The notes: generated by a model not told the origin, from the sequence alone. 64,000 bases of DNA from JANRKF01 sp964519595 (GCA_964519595.1 CAZFJN010000004.1:1-64000); one strand, 5' to 3'; counted from the first letter of the stretch, positions 1 to 9,064 are shown. Program-made: numbers and translations.

Positions 1-54
1 ACCCGCGACAACCTGATTAAAAGTCAGGTGCTCTACCGACTGAGCTACCGGATC
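1..54 (-). tRNA. tRNA-Lys (anticodon TTT), 3' part outside the window
   Basis: Read on the minus strand, the 5' acceptor strand GATCCGG begins at 54, followed by TA, a D arm (GCTC...GAGC), and an anticodon stem-loop whose loop is CTTTTAA. The anticodon TTT is at 19-21, giving lysine. The window starts inside the T arm, so the T loop and the 3' acceptor strand are missing. The 230 bases between this gene and ydbL are AT-rich and show no convincing gene. Confidence 0.93.
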
Positions 55-284
55 ATTATTTTATATTCTTTTGTATTTTTTACGTTTTATTGTTTTTTAT
101 TACGTTTTGCCACGTATTTTTACGGTTTTTATGTCTGTTATTTGCAGATATTTCGTAAAATCAGGGCATTTGCTATTATATACAAAAGAGACAGGGACAA
201 TAAGGATTTGGCTGTTGTTGTCAACTTAAAAAACAACAGTTAAAAAACAACAGTTAAAACACGATATGTAAGAATAATTGTGGT

Positions 285-614
285 TTATTTGCTCAGCCAG
301 TTGCCTTTGGCGTCTTGATATTTTGCGCCTTTGGGCAGGGATTTTATTATATTTCCGGCGGCTATTCTGGCGATTACATCAAGCGGCTGGCCATTTTCAT
401 TGGAAATTCTTGCATATTCGGCGCGGCGTTTGGAATTCACCTCGGCAACCAGCGCGTCTATTTCCGCGCCGCCGTTTATTTTTTCGATATAGCCGGCTGC
501 GGTTTCTCCAACTGCTGCGCTTGTTCTTGCTGTCTGAAGATCAGCGGCGAAGGAAGGCGCGGCATAAACAACTATAGCGGCGATGGCGGCGATTAACGAT
601 GCGGTTTTTTTCAT
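285..614 (-). CDS. ydbL: YdbL family (DUF1318) periplasmic protein
   Basis: A 109-residue protein with a Sec signal peptide (MKKTASLIAAIAAIVVYAAPSFAA region, cut after about residue 24) and a mature domain typical of DUF1318, including the terminal segment GAKYQDAKGNWLSK. Its length matches the Escherichia coli protein of about 108 residues. In E. coli YdbL acts in the periplasm beside YdbH and the lipoprotein YnbE, modulating an AsmA-like bridge for phospholipid transport to the outer membrane. Here it is the last gene of tgt-ydbH-ynbE-ydbL, only 9 bases after ynbE. The set of three neighbours makes the family call firm. The exact biochemical role is known only from the E. coli system. Confidence 0.88.
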   Translation of the reverse strand: MKKTASLIAAIAAIVVYAAPSFAADLQTARTSAAVGETAAGYIEKINGGAEIDALVAEVNSKRRAEYARISNENGQPLDVIARIAAGNIIKSLPKGAKYQDAKGNWLSK

Positions 615-623
615 AAATTACCT

Positions 624-818
624 TTAAAAAATATCTTTGTTGGTTTTTATTGCTTTCTGCACATCTTTTTCTATCTCGACTTTTACGCGATGTTCGATAT
701 TGATGTTCATATTAATTTCAATCGGCTTTTCGGTGGCGACATTGACTGTCGGCGAACAGGCGCAAGCCAGCAACAGCAGCGCGGAGAAATAATAGTTTTT
801 AGATTGTAAAACGTTCAT
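624..818 (-). CDS. ynbE: YnbE-like outer-membrane lipoprotein
   Basis: A 64-residue protein with a lipoprotein signal: hydrophobic stretch then LLACAC, the lipid-modified Cys lying near residue 20. The mature part holds the family hallmark PIEINMNINIEHRVKVE, a short beta-prone strand thought from E. coli work to stack onto the C-terminal end of YdbH and extend the intermembrane groove to the outer membrane. It sits between ydbH (47 bases upstream) and ydbL, as in enterobacteria. Small size and clear motif make another function unlikely. Confidence 0.88.
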   Translation of the reverse strand: MNVLQSKNYYFSALLLLACACSPTVNVATEKPIEINMNINIEHRVKVEIEKDVQKAIKTNKDIF

Positions 819-865
819 GATCTGGCCTGATTTGTGGTTATTTTATGCGTTTTTTTTATGGTTCA

Positions 866-1846
866 TTATTCAGTTTTATTATTCAGCGGATCTTGCAGCA
901 AATTCATAGTGGCAAGCAGCATCTCTAGCACATCTCCTGATAAATTCACATTCAATTTTATTTTTTTTCCTGCGAGAATTTTTTCCACAATTTGCGGGCT
1001 GTTTCCTTCTACTGACATGTTGATCATAGCTTTGCCATTATCAGCTGTTTGTGTCGTGAGCGTTAAATTACTGTAATGAAAATCGGTAAGTGCGGCGCGC
1101 GCTATTTCCATTTGCGGCGAATTGCCTGGTAAGATTGCCTGATCAATGGTGATTATGCCTGATTTGGTAGAGTAAAGTTTGCCTTTGCCGAGGCGGATCT
1201 TGCCGTTTTTATCAATAGAAAATGGTATTGTTCCGGATATTTCGCCGCTGCCGTTGGCTTTATTTCCGGATATTATTTGCAGCAGGGCGGCAAGCGGCAG
1301 TTTCTCAATTTTTATTTCCGCGCTTATTGTTTTTCCGGCTTTTGTGGAAAGATGCAGATTTTTACTGCTGATAATGCCGCCTTGCCATGGAATTCGTAGC
1401 TCATGCGCGGTTATTGCGCTTTCAGTGGCATTGATTGTTGCGCTGAATGTGCTGTGATAGAGTTTGTCGGCGCTGCTTATGCTTCCTTCTATCTGCAAAC
1501 TATCATTCTGCCAGCTCCATTTGCCAAGGGCGGAAAGAGGCGGCAAATACAGTGGTGATTCAGCTATGGCAATGTTTTTCACTGACCATTTTCCGGCGAG
1601 ATCGCTTACTTCTCCGCGCAATAATTGACGATATGGCAAATAATCAGCGCTTATTTCAATATCGCTGGCCTTTATTTTTATTTTTTCTTTGGCAAATGAG
1701 AGATTGGAAAAAATTAATTGCTTTGTGTTTACGGAAGCTGTTGTTACGTTTATTTCCGACAAGCCGGCTTTTTCCATTGCCGTTATAAGCTGTTTTTCAA
1801 TCATCCGCGCAGGAAGAAATATAAGCGCCAATATCAGCGCGAGCAG
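866..1846 (-). CDS. ydbH: YdbH family AsmA-like intermembrane transport protein, 5' end in assembly gap
   Basis: The visible 326 residues start at the gap edge inside a hydrophobic segment (LLALILALIFLPARMI), the expected single N-terminal transmembrane anchor, and run without interruption to the stop. The C-terminal half shows the YdbH signature: GEISGTIPFSIDKNGKIRLG, followed by DFHYSNLTLT. In E. coli YdbH (879 residues) this protein spans the periplasm as a hydrophobic-groove bridge for phospholipids together with TamB and YhdP. Because anchor and C-terminal signature are only about 200 residues apart here, the protein is far shorter than its E. coli relative, and the gap cannot explain this. 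The start codon lies in the gap. It is followed by ynbE and ydbL in the same direction. Confidence 0.85.
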   Translation of the reverse strand: MLALILALIFLPARMIEKQLITAMEKAGLSEINVTTASVNTKQLIFSNLSFAKEKIKIKASDIEISADYLPYRQLLRGEVSDLAGKWSVKNIAIAESPLYLPPLSALGKWSWQNDSLQIEGSISSADKLYHSTFSATINATESAITAHELRIPWQGGIISSKNLHLSTKAGKTISAEIKIEKLPLAALLQIISGNKANGSGEISGTIPFSIDKNGKIRLGKGKLYSTKSGIITIDQAILPGNSPQMEIARAALTDFHYSNLTLTTQTADNGKAMINMSVEGNSPQIVEKILAGKKIKLNVNLSGDVLEMLLATMNLLQDPLNNKTE

Positions 1847-1946
1847 NNNNNNNNNNNNNNNNNNNNNNNNNNNNNNNNNNNNNNNNNNNNNNNNNNNNNN
1901 NNNNNNNNNNNNNNNNNNNNNNNNNNNNNNNNNNNNNNNNNNNNNN
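1847..1946. other. Assembly gap of 100 N between tgt and ydbH
   Basis: Exactly 100 N, a conventional placeholder for unknown gap size. The missing sequence must hold the last few codons of tgt and the start of ydbH. A reading frame happens to stay open through the N run, but the two sides are different genes. The flanks are not duplicated, unlike the other two gaps in the window. Confidence 0.98.
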
Positions 1947-3133
1947 GATAAGAAATTCTCGCTGTATTTATCTATAGTTTCAGTTGCAATAGCTTCACGA
2001 AGCTGCTGCATTAGTATTTGATAAAAAGTAAGATTATGTTCAGTGAGCAGAATTGGCCCTAGCATTTCGTCAGCCTTGAACAGATGATGCAAATAAGCGC
2101 GGGAGAATTGCCGGCATAATGTGCAAGGGCAGTTTTCTTCAAGCGGCGAATTATCAGCAGCGAATCTGGCGTTGCGAATATTCATTTCGCCTGCGAAACT
2201 ATAAGCTCTGGCATTTCTGCCGGAGCGAGTTGGCAGAACGCAGTCAAACATATCAACGCCGCGCATGACCGCGCCTACTATATCATCAGGTTTTCCTACG
2301 CCCATAAGGTAACGTGGATAGTTTTCGGGAAGATGAGGAATAGTTGAAGCAAGAGTTGACAGCATTAATTCCTGACCTTCGCCGACGGCAAGACCGCCAA
2401 TTGCATAACCGTCAAAGCCAATTTCTTTAAGAGCTGTGGCAGAAATTTCACGAAGCTCAGCATAGATTCCGCCTTGAACTATGCCGAAAATCAGATGTCT
2501 GTTCATGGTGGTAATATTTCTGGCAGAAATAACAGCAGAAATAACATTGTTATTTTCATCAGCGGCGATTTGCGGCGGTTTATGCTCCGGCGGTTTATGA
2601 TATGATTCGAAGGCAGCTTTACTGCGTTTTGCCCAGCGCATGGAAAGTTCCATGCTGTCTTTCGCCTGCTGGAAAGTGGCCGGAAAAGGCGTGCATTCGT
2701 CAAAAGCCATGGTTATGTCGCTGCCGAGCAGATATTGTATTTCAATTGCTTTTTCCGGAGTAAGCTCGATTGTCGCGCCGTCGAGATGTGACTGAAAAAT
2801 TACGCCATTTTCATTGATTTTACGCAGCTTGGCCAGAGACATTACTTGAAAACCGCCGGAATCAGTAAGAATTGGTTTGTGCCAATTCATGAATTTATGC
2901 AAACCGCCAAGTTCCGCTATGCGCTCTGCTCCGGGGCGCAACATCAGATGGTAAGTATTGCCAAGGAGAATATCAGCGCCGGTTGCGGATATTTCAGCAG
3001 GGCGCATTCCTTTGACTGTGGCGGCTGTTCCAACTGGCATGAAGGCAGGAGTGCGAATTTCTCCATGTGGCGTTGCTAATGTTCCCAGTCGGGATTTTTT
3101 GTGGATTTTATGAATGGTGAATTGTTTTTGCAT
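1947..3133 (-). CDS. tgt: Queuine/preQ1 tRNA-guanine transglycosylase, 3' end in gap
   Basis: Exchanges guanine at position 34 of GUN-anticodon tRNAs for preQ1, the key step of queuosine modification. Visible residues number about 395, near the family's usual 370-390, so only a few C-terminal residues are lost. Seen motifs: ILTDSGGFQVMSL with the general-base aspartate, FGIVQGG, GGLAVGE, the nucleophile region DMFDCVLPTR, and the zinc site CPCTLC followed by a histidine (around residues 345-380). A short insertion containing ADENNN lies before MNRHLIFGIVQGG. It starts the tgt-ydbH-ynbE-ydbL series. queD, another queuosine gene, lies about 6 kb away. Confidence 0.96.
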
Positions 3134-3280
3134 TTAAAAAAAACTATGGTTTGTTTAGCTTGTTTGGCTTTGTAGTAGATAGTAATTTATGGTAATGGTA
3201 TTTGATAATATGGTAATTATTAGCGGATTGTACTTGCTGATAACAGTTGCTGATAATAATAGCGGTTAGTGGTCACTAAC

Positions 3281-3377
3281 AATAGTTTTTATTTTTATTA
3301 GTTCTTATAGTTCTTATAGTTCTTATTAGTTATTGTTTTTATATTAGTTATTGTTTTTATAGAGTAGTTTTTATAGG
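3281..3377. repeat. AT-rich degenerate short tandem repeats upstream of the HD-GYP-like gene
   Basis: The unit TAGTTCTTAT/TTAGTTATTGTTTTTATA recurs several times with small changes across this stretch, ending just before the ribosome-binding site AGGA (3375-3378) of the next gene. This is one of many locus-specific intergenic repeats in the window. The rest of the 250-base spacer after tgt shows no gene. Confidence 0.7.
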
Positions 3378-3383
3378 ATTTTT

Positions 3384-5690
3384 ATGCGGCCTGGAAATTT
3401 TATGCGTTATGCTGCTGAATTTATAAATAAAAATAATGATCTTAATAACGCTGAACATGATAGCGAGAATCTCTATAAAATTCGTGCGAACCGTGCGAAC
3501 GGAGAAGAGCAGACGCAGAATTCTGCTTTTATGACGCGTTTTTACGGAATTGCGGTGATTGTGGCAGTGGTTGTAATTGCCGGAATCTGGCTTACTACGC
3601 GTTATGTTTCGCAGGATGTGGCGCGTGATGTACGCAGTTGGCAGGAAAAGCTCAATCTTATTGCCGATAGTCGCACTGCTGAATTAACTCGTTATGTTAG
3701 TGAGCATTTCAAAGATATTCGCGGCCTTGCCGATAATCCTTCGCTACAGCTTTATTTAAGCGAGCTTAATCTGCTGGCGCAACAAAATTCAGCTATTGCG
3801 GCGAATTCTGCCAGTAAAGAATCGGCTAAAAAATCAGGATCAGCATCATCTGCGTCTTTAGCAAGAAATTCCGCGCCTTTGGCACAAACTGAATATCTGC
3901 GTAATCTGCTGGTTTTTTCCGCGCAACGTGGCGGATATAAAGCAGAAGGAGATTCAAGCGGAATTCCGGCTAATATTGCCGCGTCAGGAAAAAGCGGCTT
4001 AGCGGTTGTTGATCGTAATAATAACATAGTCGTTTCCACAGAAATGGCACAGAATGTTCGCGAGCAGATTATTATTGACGCGGCGCAATCTGAGCGGCTT
4101 AACGAGGCGTTGATTGATATTCGCAAAGATACTGACGGCAAGCTCAATATAGGATTTATCGTTCCTATTTATTCCATTCAGGGTGAGCGTAACAAGGAAT
4201 CGCAAGTTGGCAAAATTATCGCCGTAAAAACCATTGATGACGGTTTTTTTGCGCTTCTTAAACATCCGGGCGTTACGGAAAAAACTCTGGAAACAGTTCT
4301 GGTACGCAGCAGCGGCAACAACATACAGTTCCTCAATCCTTTGCTTGATAAATCAGAGGCGCTGGCCAAGCAGATTGCGCGTGATGCGCGGAAATTTGCC
4401 GAGGCAAAACTTATGACAAATATTGGCGATTTCAGCGCTGAGCTGAATGACTATGCTAATCGCCGTGTTCTTGCTACTTCGCGGCTGGTTGCTGGAACGC
4501 CGTGGATTGCCATAGTGAAAATTAACCGTGATGAAGCCTTAGCCGCCAGCGCAAAAACCAGAAACAACATGATTGCTATCTTTTTTCTGGCTATTGCGGC
4601 GATTGTTTTGTTGATTGTCGCGCTATGGTGGCATGGAAATTCGAAACGTTCGCTGATGCTTTCATATCATTTCCGCCGCCTTGCCGCGCAGGCGCAGGCG
4701 CAGGAGGAAATGCTGCGGCTTGTTTCTGATAATCAGCCGGAAGCGGTATTTATTCTTGATGCTGATTTTCGTTATTGTTTCGCCAATCGCAGCGCCGCTG
4801 TGCGCGCTGGAATGAAAGCTGAAACATTGCCGGGAAAATATTTGCAGGATGTTCGCGGCGCGGTAAGCGCAAGACATATTGCCATGAAATGTGAAGAGGC
4901 TTTTGATAAAAAGCACATAATGCTACATTTCTTTCAGGATGTGATTGCCGGAAATTCGCGCAGCATTCAAGGCATTTATGTGCCAGTTGTGCATATTCCA
5001 ATTAGCGGCCTTGAATTTCCAACTCCTGGCGTTTTAGTAGTTGAGCAAGACATAACTGAGGCGGTAAATGAGCGCGAAAAACGTTTGCAGATTTTGCAGG
5101 ATCTTGTTGATACTCTGATTTCGCTGGTTGATCGTCGTGATCCTTTTGCGGCAAATCATTCTTTGCTGGTTTCAGGACTTGCGGAAAGTGTTGCTTTCCA
5201 AATGGACCTTGATGAAGTTACAGTAGAGACAGCGCGCATTGCTGCCGGTTTAATGAATGTTGGAAAAATTGTCGTTTCAGCAGATATATTAACTAAAACC
5301 GGCAAGCTGGATGATGAAGAGCGGCAAATTATCCGCGATTGTTTGTCTGATGCTGCTGAGCTGGTTAAGCTTATTCATTTTGAAGGTCCGGTTTATGAAA
5401 CTTTGCGCCAATGGCAGGAGCGTTTTGACGGTAGTGGACCACTTGGAATTATCGGCGACAATATTCTGCTTCCTGCGCGTATTCTAGCTGTTGCCAATGC
5501 CTTCATTGGAATGATAAGTCCGCGCAGCTGGCGGACTGCTCTGTCGGCTGATGAGGCAATATCTTTCCTGATGAATAACAGCAATTCTTTATTTGATAGA
5601 AAGGTGGTGGTTGCTTTAGTGCATTTTGTTGAAAACCAGAAAGGAAGAATCTGGCTTGATGAAATGCTCAGCGATCGCAAAGCGGCTTGA
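3384..5690 (+). CDS. Membrane sensor protein: extracytoplasmic sensor, PAS and degenerate HD-GYP domain
   Basis: 768 residues. Order: TM1 (about residues 52-75), a large extracytoplasmic region (about 76-390) resembling a Cache-type ligand sensor, TM2 (about 395-416), a PAS domain (about 440-560; LVSDNQPEAVFILDADFRYCFANRSA), and a C-terminal domain that aligns with HD-GYP phosphodiesterases of cyclic di-GMP. The first histidine (AANHS, about 592) survives, but the HDIGKI motif reads MNVGKI, the HHERxDGxGYP motif reads QWQERFDGSGPLG, and VAD reads VAN. Catalysis is therefore unlikely, and a sensory or binding role is more probable. Start chosen at the ATG with AGGA six bases upstream. Ligand unknown. 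It stands alone between tgt and astC. Confidence 0.82.
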   Translation: MRPGNFMRYAAEFINKNNDLNNAEHDSENLYKIRANRANGEEQTQNSAFMTRFYGIAVIVAVVVIAGIWLTTRYVSQDVARDVRSWQEKLNLIADSRTAELTRYVSEHFKDIRGLADNPSLQLYLSELNLLAQQNSAIAANSASKESAKKSGSASSASLARNSAPLAQTEYLRNLLVFSAQRGGYKAEGDSSGIPANIAASGKSGLAVVDRNNNIVVSTEMAQNVREQIIIDAAQSERLNEALIDIRKDTDGKLNIGFIVPIYSIQGERNKESQVGKIIAVKTIDDGFFALLKHPGVTEKTLETVLVRSSGNNIQFLNPLLDKSEALAKQIARDARKFAEAKLMTNIGDFSAELNDYANRRVLATSRLVAGTPWIAIVKINRDEALAASAKTRNNMIAIFFLAIAAIVLLIVALWWHGNSKRSLMLSYHFRRLAAQAQAQEEMLRLVSDNQPEAVFILDADFRYCFANRSAAVRAGMKAETLPGKYLQDVRGAVSARHIAMKCEEAFDKKHIMLHFFQDVIAGNSRSIQGIYVPVVHIPISGLEFPTPGVLVVEQDITEAVNEREKRLQILQDLVDTLISLVDRRDPFAANHSLLVSGLAESVAFQMDLDEVTVETARIAAGLMNVGKIVVSADILTKTGKLDDEERQIIRDCLSDAAELVKLIHFEGPVYETLRQWQERFDGSGPLGIIGDNILLPARILAVANAFIGMISPRSWRTALSADEAISFLMNNSNSLFDRKVVVALVHFVENQKGRIWLDEMLSDRKAA

Positions 5691-5792
5691 AAATGAATAT
5701 AAAATAGTAATAACAAGATAATAACAAATAATAACAAAATAACGTAATAAAAATAACGTAATAAAAATAACAAAATAAGAGACAATTTTACC

Positions 5793-7115
5793 ATGAGCAA
5801 AAAAACTACAAAAAAAATAAAAACAGCAACAACAGCAACAACAAAAACCACAAAAAATCCCTTGAAAAAACTGTCAGCAAAAAAACTGTCAATACGCTCA
5901 AAAAAGCTGATAGAAAAGGGACGTAAATATTATACACATGCTTATAAACCGCGTGATATGATTGTGGCAAAGGGGCGTGGCGCTACAGTATTTGATCTTG
6001 ACGGCAACAGCTATATTGATCTTGGCGCTGGAATAGCGGTTACCTCGCTGGGACATCAGAATGCTGCTCTTAGAAAGGCTCTGATCAATCAAGCCGGAAA
6101 AATCTGGCATACTAGCAATATGTTTTTTACTGAACCGCCAGTTAATCTTGCCGAAATGCTGGTTAAATCATCAAAATTCGCACGGCGCGTTTTCCTAACC
6201 AACTCTGGCGCTGAGGCGAATGAAGCGGCAATAAAGCTGGCGCGTAAATACGCTGCCGATAAAGGAAGACCGCCGGAAAAACGCCGCATTATAACTTTTA
6301 CCGGCTCGTTTCATGGTCGTACATTGGCAACTGTAACAGCAACAGCGCAGCCAAAATATCAGCAAGGTTATGAACCTTTGCCGGGCGGTTTTGTTTATGT
6401 GAATTTTAATGATATTGAGGCTTTTAAACAAGCAATGGATGATTCAGTTTGCGCGGTAATGTGCGAAGTTGTGCAAGGCGAGGGCGGTATAACTCCGGTA
6501 AAGCCAGGATTCTTGCAGGAGGTGCAAAATCTTTGCCGTAAATATGATGCGTTGTTGATGCTTGATCAGGTTCAATGCGGAATGATGCGAACTGGACATT
6601 TATTTTCACATTTTGCAGAAAAAAATGTTGTTCCTGATGTGGTAACGCTGGCCAAGGCCTTAGGCGGCGGAATGCCTATTGGCGCTTGCTTAATCGGCGA
6701 ACGCGCTGAAAATACTTTCCAGTTCGGCAGTCATGGTTCAACCTTCGGCGGCAATCCGCTTGCTTGTGCGGTTGCTTGTGAGGTGCTGAAAATTCTGCAA
6801 TCAAAAAAACTGCGTGATAATGTTGCAGCGCGTAGCAAAGAATTTTTTGCCGGATTAAAAGAAATAAATGCAAAAACCGGAATTTTTCGTGAAATTCGTG
6901 GTCGCGGTCTGATGGTTGGCGCTGAGCTCGCGCCGCATCTTGCCGGAAAAGCCGGAGATATTGCTGAGGCTGCGCGCGCTGGCGGTGTGCTTATTCTGCA
7001 AGCAGGGCCTAATGTGCTGCGTTTTTTGCCGCCTCTTACCATCAATAGCGCGGAATTGAAAGAAGGTCTTAAACGTCTAAGTGAGGTGCTTTTGTGCTTA
7101 TCATCCGCCCGGTAG
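5793..7115 (+). CDS. astC: Acetylornithine/succinylornithine aminotransferase (class III, PLP)
   Basis: Transfers the amino group of N-succinyl- or N-acetylornithine to 2-oxoglutarate. Family motifs: FLTNSGAEANEAAIKLARKY, TFTGSFHGRT, LMLDQVQCGMMRTG, the PLP lysine in VTLAKALGGGMPIGA, and HGSTFGGNPLACA. The catalytic domain is full length (about 395 residues), preceded by about 45 residues rich in Lys and Thr (KTATTATTKTTKN), a low-complexity extension not found in usual family members, so the true start could be further in. Because the next gene is arginine succinyltransferase, overlapping by 22 bases, I favour the catabolic AST role (AstC) over biosynthetic ArgD. Family members often do both, so argD remains possible. 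Confidence 0.85.
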   Translation: MSKKTTKKIKTATTATTKTTKNPLKKLSAKKLSIRSKKLIEKGRKYYTHAYKPRDMIVAKGRGATVFDLDGNSYIDLGAGIAVTSLGHQNAALRKALINQAGKIWHTSNMFFTEPPVNLAEMLVKSSKFARRVFLTNSGAEANEAAIKLARKYAADKGRPPEKRRIITFTGSFHGRTLATVTATAQPKYQQGYEPLPGGFVYVNFNDIEAFKQAMDDSVCAVMCEVVQGEGGITPVKPGFLQEVQNLCRKYDALLMLDQVQCGMMRTGHLFSHFAEKNVVPDVVTLAKALGGGMPIGACLIGERAENTFQFGSHGSTFGGNPLACAVACEVLKILQSKKLRDNVAARSKEFFAGLKEINAKTGIFREIRGRGLMVGAELAPHLAGKAGDIAEAARAGGVLILQAGPNVLRFLPPLTINSAELKEGLKRLSEVLLCLSSAR

Positions 7116-8137
7116 CTATGAGTGATCATGCTGAGATTCTGTCTCTGGCTTGCGAGGCAGGAATTGGCATGACATCTCTTCCCGCTGATGCAGATGTTCT
7201 GGCGGCGAAAATAGCGCGCTCTGAGGCAAGTTTTGCTGCAAAGCCGGAATGGTCAGGAGATGAAGCTTTTTTTCTGGTTCTCGAAGATACAAAAAAATCG
7301 TGCCTTATTGGAACTTGTGGAATCGTCGCGCATGTAGGGCTTAAAAGTCCGTTTTATTCTTATAAACTATCAACAATTGTGCAAGCCTCTTCAAGCCTTG
7401 GCATTTATTCACGCCAGCGTGTGTTGCATATGGTCAATGACTATACTGGCATGAGCGAAATCGGCGCGTTGTTTTTATTGCCGGAATATCGCCGTGATGG
7501 AATCGGAAAATTTTTGTCCAGAGCGCGTTTTATGATAATGGCGGAATTTCCGCAGCTATTTGCCGAGCGGGTTATTGCGGAAATTCGTGGCGTGCAAGAT
7601 GAAAGCGGCGTTTCGCCTTTTTATAAACATCTGGCGCAGCATTTTTTCCAAATGGATTTTGCTCGCGCTGATTTTATTAATGCAACTCTGGGCGGTCAGT
7701 TTATCAGCGATCTTATGCCTAAATATCCTATTTATGTAACGCTGCTTCATCAGGACGCGCAGGCGGCAATAGGAGAGCCGCTGGCTGCTTCTAAAGGCGC
7801 ATTGAGCCTTTTGCAGCGCGAAGGTTTCATATATCAGGGCTATATTGATCTTTTCGATGGTGGACCAACTATGCAGATCGAACGGCGCAATATCGCAACA
7901 ATCCGCGGCAGTAAAGCTGTGCCGATAAGCGCAATTAGTAATATTTCCGGCAAGACAGATCACATTACAGCAACTCATATGATAGCAACAACCAGCCTTG
8001 CCAATTTGCGAATTGCCATGGTTTGTCTGCAGGAAAATCCGCAAGGCGTGGTAATTGATCAGGAAACTGCTGCTATTATGTCTTTAAAACCAGGCGATAA
8101 TGTCCGGATTGTGGAGATTCATAATAATGGCAAATGA
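7094..8137 (+). CDS. astA: Arginine N-succinyltransferase
   Basis: First step of the arginine succinyltransferase pathway: succinyl-CoA plus L-arginine gives N2-succinylarginine. The 347 residues match the family length. Typical segments: IGTCGIVAHVGLKSPFYSYK, SEIGALFLLPEYRRDGIGKFLSRARF, EIRGVQDESGVSPF and LHQDAQAAIGEP. The start is GTG at 7094, inside the 3' end of the aminotransferase gene, which implies translational coupling. The next gene, pdxH, starts inside its last codons. astB, astD and astE are not in the window, so the pathway must be completed elsewhere. Confidence 0.93.
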   Translation: MLIIRPVAMSDHAEILSLACEAGIGMTSLPADADVLAAKIARSEASFAAKPEWSGDEAFFLVLEDTKKSCLIGTCGIVAHVGLKSPFYSYKLSTIVQASSSLGIYSRQRVLHMVNDYTGMSEIGALFLLPEYRRDGIGKFLSRARFMIMAEFPQLFAERVIAEIRGVQDESGVSPFYKHLAQHFFQMDFARADFINATLGGQFISDLMPKYPIYVTLLHQDAQAAIGEPLAASKGALSLLQREGFIYQGYIDLFDGGPTMQIERRNIATIRGSKAVPISAISNISGKTDHITATHMIATTSLANLRIAMVCLQENPQGVVIDQETAAIMSLKPGDNVRIVEIHNNGK

Positions 8138-8753
8138 TAATAATAATAACAACAACACGGAAAAATTTGATAAGTTTTCTGATCCTTTGTTGTTATTCAC
8201 GCAATGGTTTGAAGAGGCGAAGAGTTGCCGTGATATAATTGAGCCGACAGCGATGACGCTGGCTAGTGTTTGTGCAAATGGTCAACCGTCAGCGCGTATT
8301 GTTCTGCTTAAGGCTTATGATCAGCGCGGTTTAGTGTTTTTTACAAACATGGAAAGCCGCAAAAGCCTTGAGCTTGCTGCTAATCCGAAAGCGGCTTTAT
8401 GTTTTTACTGGATGAATCTCAAACGGCAGATTCGCATCGAAGGCGCGGTAGAGCGCATCAGCGACGCTGAGGCTGATGCTTATTTTGCAACTCGGCCGCG
8501 GGAAAGCCAGCTCGGCGCGGTGGCTTCTAAACAATCGCGGCCTCTTAATTCTACTGCTGAATTGTTTCAGGCGGTTAAAGCTGTTGAAGCTGAATATCAA
8601 GGAAAAACCGTGCCGCGTCCTGCCAACTGGTCAGGCTGGAGATTATCAGCAAATCTATTTGAATTCTGGCAGCAGGGTGATTTCAGATTACATGAAAGAA
8701 AATTATATAAGCTAAGCGAAGGAATCTGGACAGAATCAATGCTTTATCCTTGA
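8127..8753 (+). CDS. pdxH: Pyridoxamine 5'-phosphate oxidase
   Basis: FMN-dependent oxidation of pyridoxine or pyridoxamine phosphate to pyridoxal phosphate. Motifs: PTAMTLASVCANGQPSARIVLLK, FTNMESRKSLELAANPKAAL, IEGAVERISDAEADAYF, and the C-terminal FEFWQQGDFRLHERKLY with the substrate-binding Arg and His. The C-terminus ends MLYP rather than the common RLAP. Start chosen at ATG 8127, because GGAG lies at 8112-8115. A start at 8100 would add nine unusual residues. A run of Asn (DNNNNNN) follows the start. It follows astA with an 11-base overlap; the product PLP is the cofactor of the upstream aminotransferase. Confidence 0.94.
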   Translation: MANDNNNNNNTEKFDKFSDPLLLFTQWFEEAKSCRDIIEPTAMTLASVCANGQPSARIVLLKAYDQRGLVFFTNMESRKSLELAANPKAALCFYWMNLKRQIRIEGAVERISDAEADAYFATRPRESQLGAVASKQSRPLNSTAELFQAVKAVEAEYQGKTVPRPANWSGWRLSANLFEFWQQGDFRLHERKLYKLSEGIWTESMLYP

Positions 8754-9064
8754 TCAGAAGTTAAGGGGATTATCAGATNNNNNNNNNNNNNNNNNNNNNN
8801 NNNNNNNNNNNNNNNNNNNNNNNNNNNNNNNNNNNNNNNNNNNNNNNNNNNNNNNNNNNNNNNNNNNNNNNNNNNNNNTGATCAGAAGTTAAGGGGATTA
8901 TCAGATAATCAGATAATCAGATAATCAGATAATCAGATAATCAGATAATCAGATCAGATAATTGATGACTAGAAAATTAGATGATCTGGTCATCTGATTA
9001 CGGATAATCTGATTATCCTCTTAACTTCTGATTATCTGATCATCCTCTTAACTTCTGATAATCC
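8751..9064. repeat. Octamer tandem repeat (AATCAGAT)n and inverted repeats between pdxH and queD, with assembly gap
   Basis: Between two convergent genes. The unit AATCAGAT is repeated about seven times (8899-8955), after a motif TGATCAGAAGTTAAGGGGAT. Reverse-complement versions (ATCCTCTTAACTTCTGAT) follow three times up to 9064, so the region can fold into long hairpins and could act as a bidirectional terminator. A 28-base stretch at 8751-8778, including the pdxH stop codon, is repeated exactly at 8879-8906 on the other side of the gap. No gene is visible. Confidence 0.85.
8779..8878. other. Assembly gap of 100 N inside the pdxH-queD repeat
   Basis: Exactly 100 N flanked on both sides by the same 28 bases, so the contig ends may simply overlap in a repeat and the real gap may be shorter or absent. 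Confidence 0.97.

Noticed and set aside
28..243. 71-residue plus-strand frame beginning in the tRNA
   Set aside because: Overlaps the tRNA antisense and is Phe/Tyr-rich from AT composition; no SD.
278..596. Plus-strand frames opposite ydbL
   Set aside because: No family resemblance, odd composition; the minus-strand YdbL with signal peptide explains the region.
866..3133. One 755-residue fused Tgt-YdbH frame
   Set aside because: The frame stays open only because N codons are unreadable; the two sides match different families and the Tgt side reaches its normal length at the gap.
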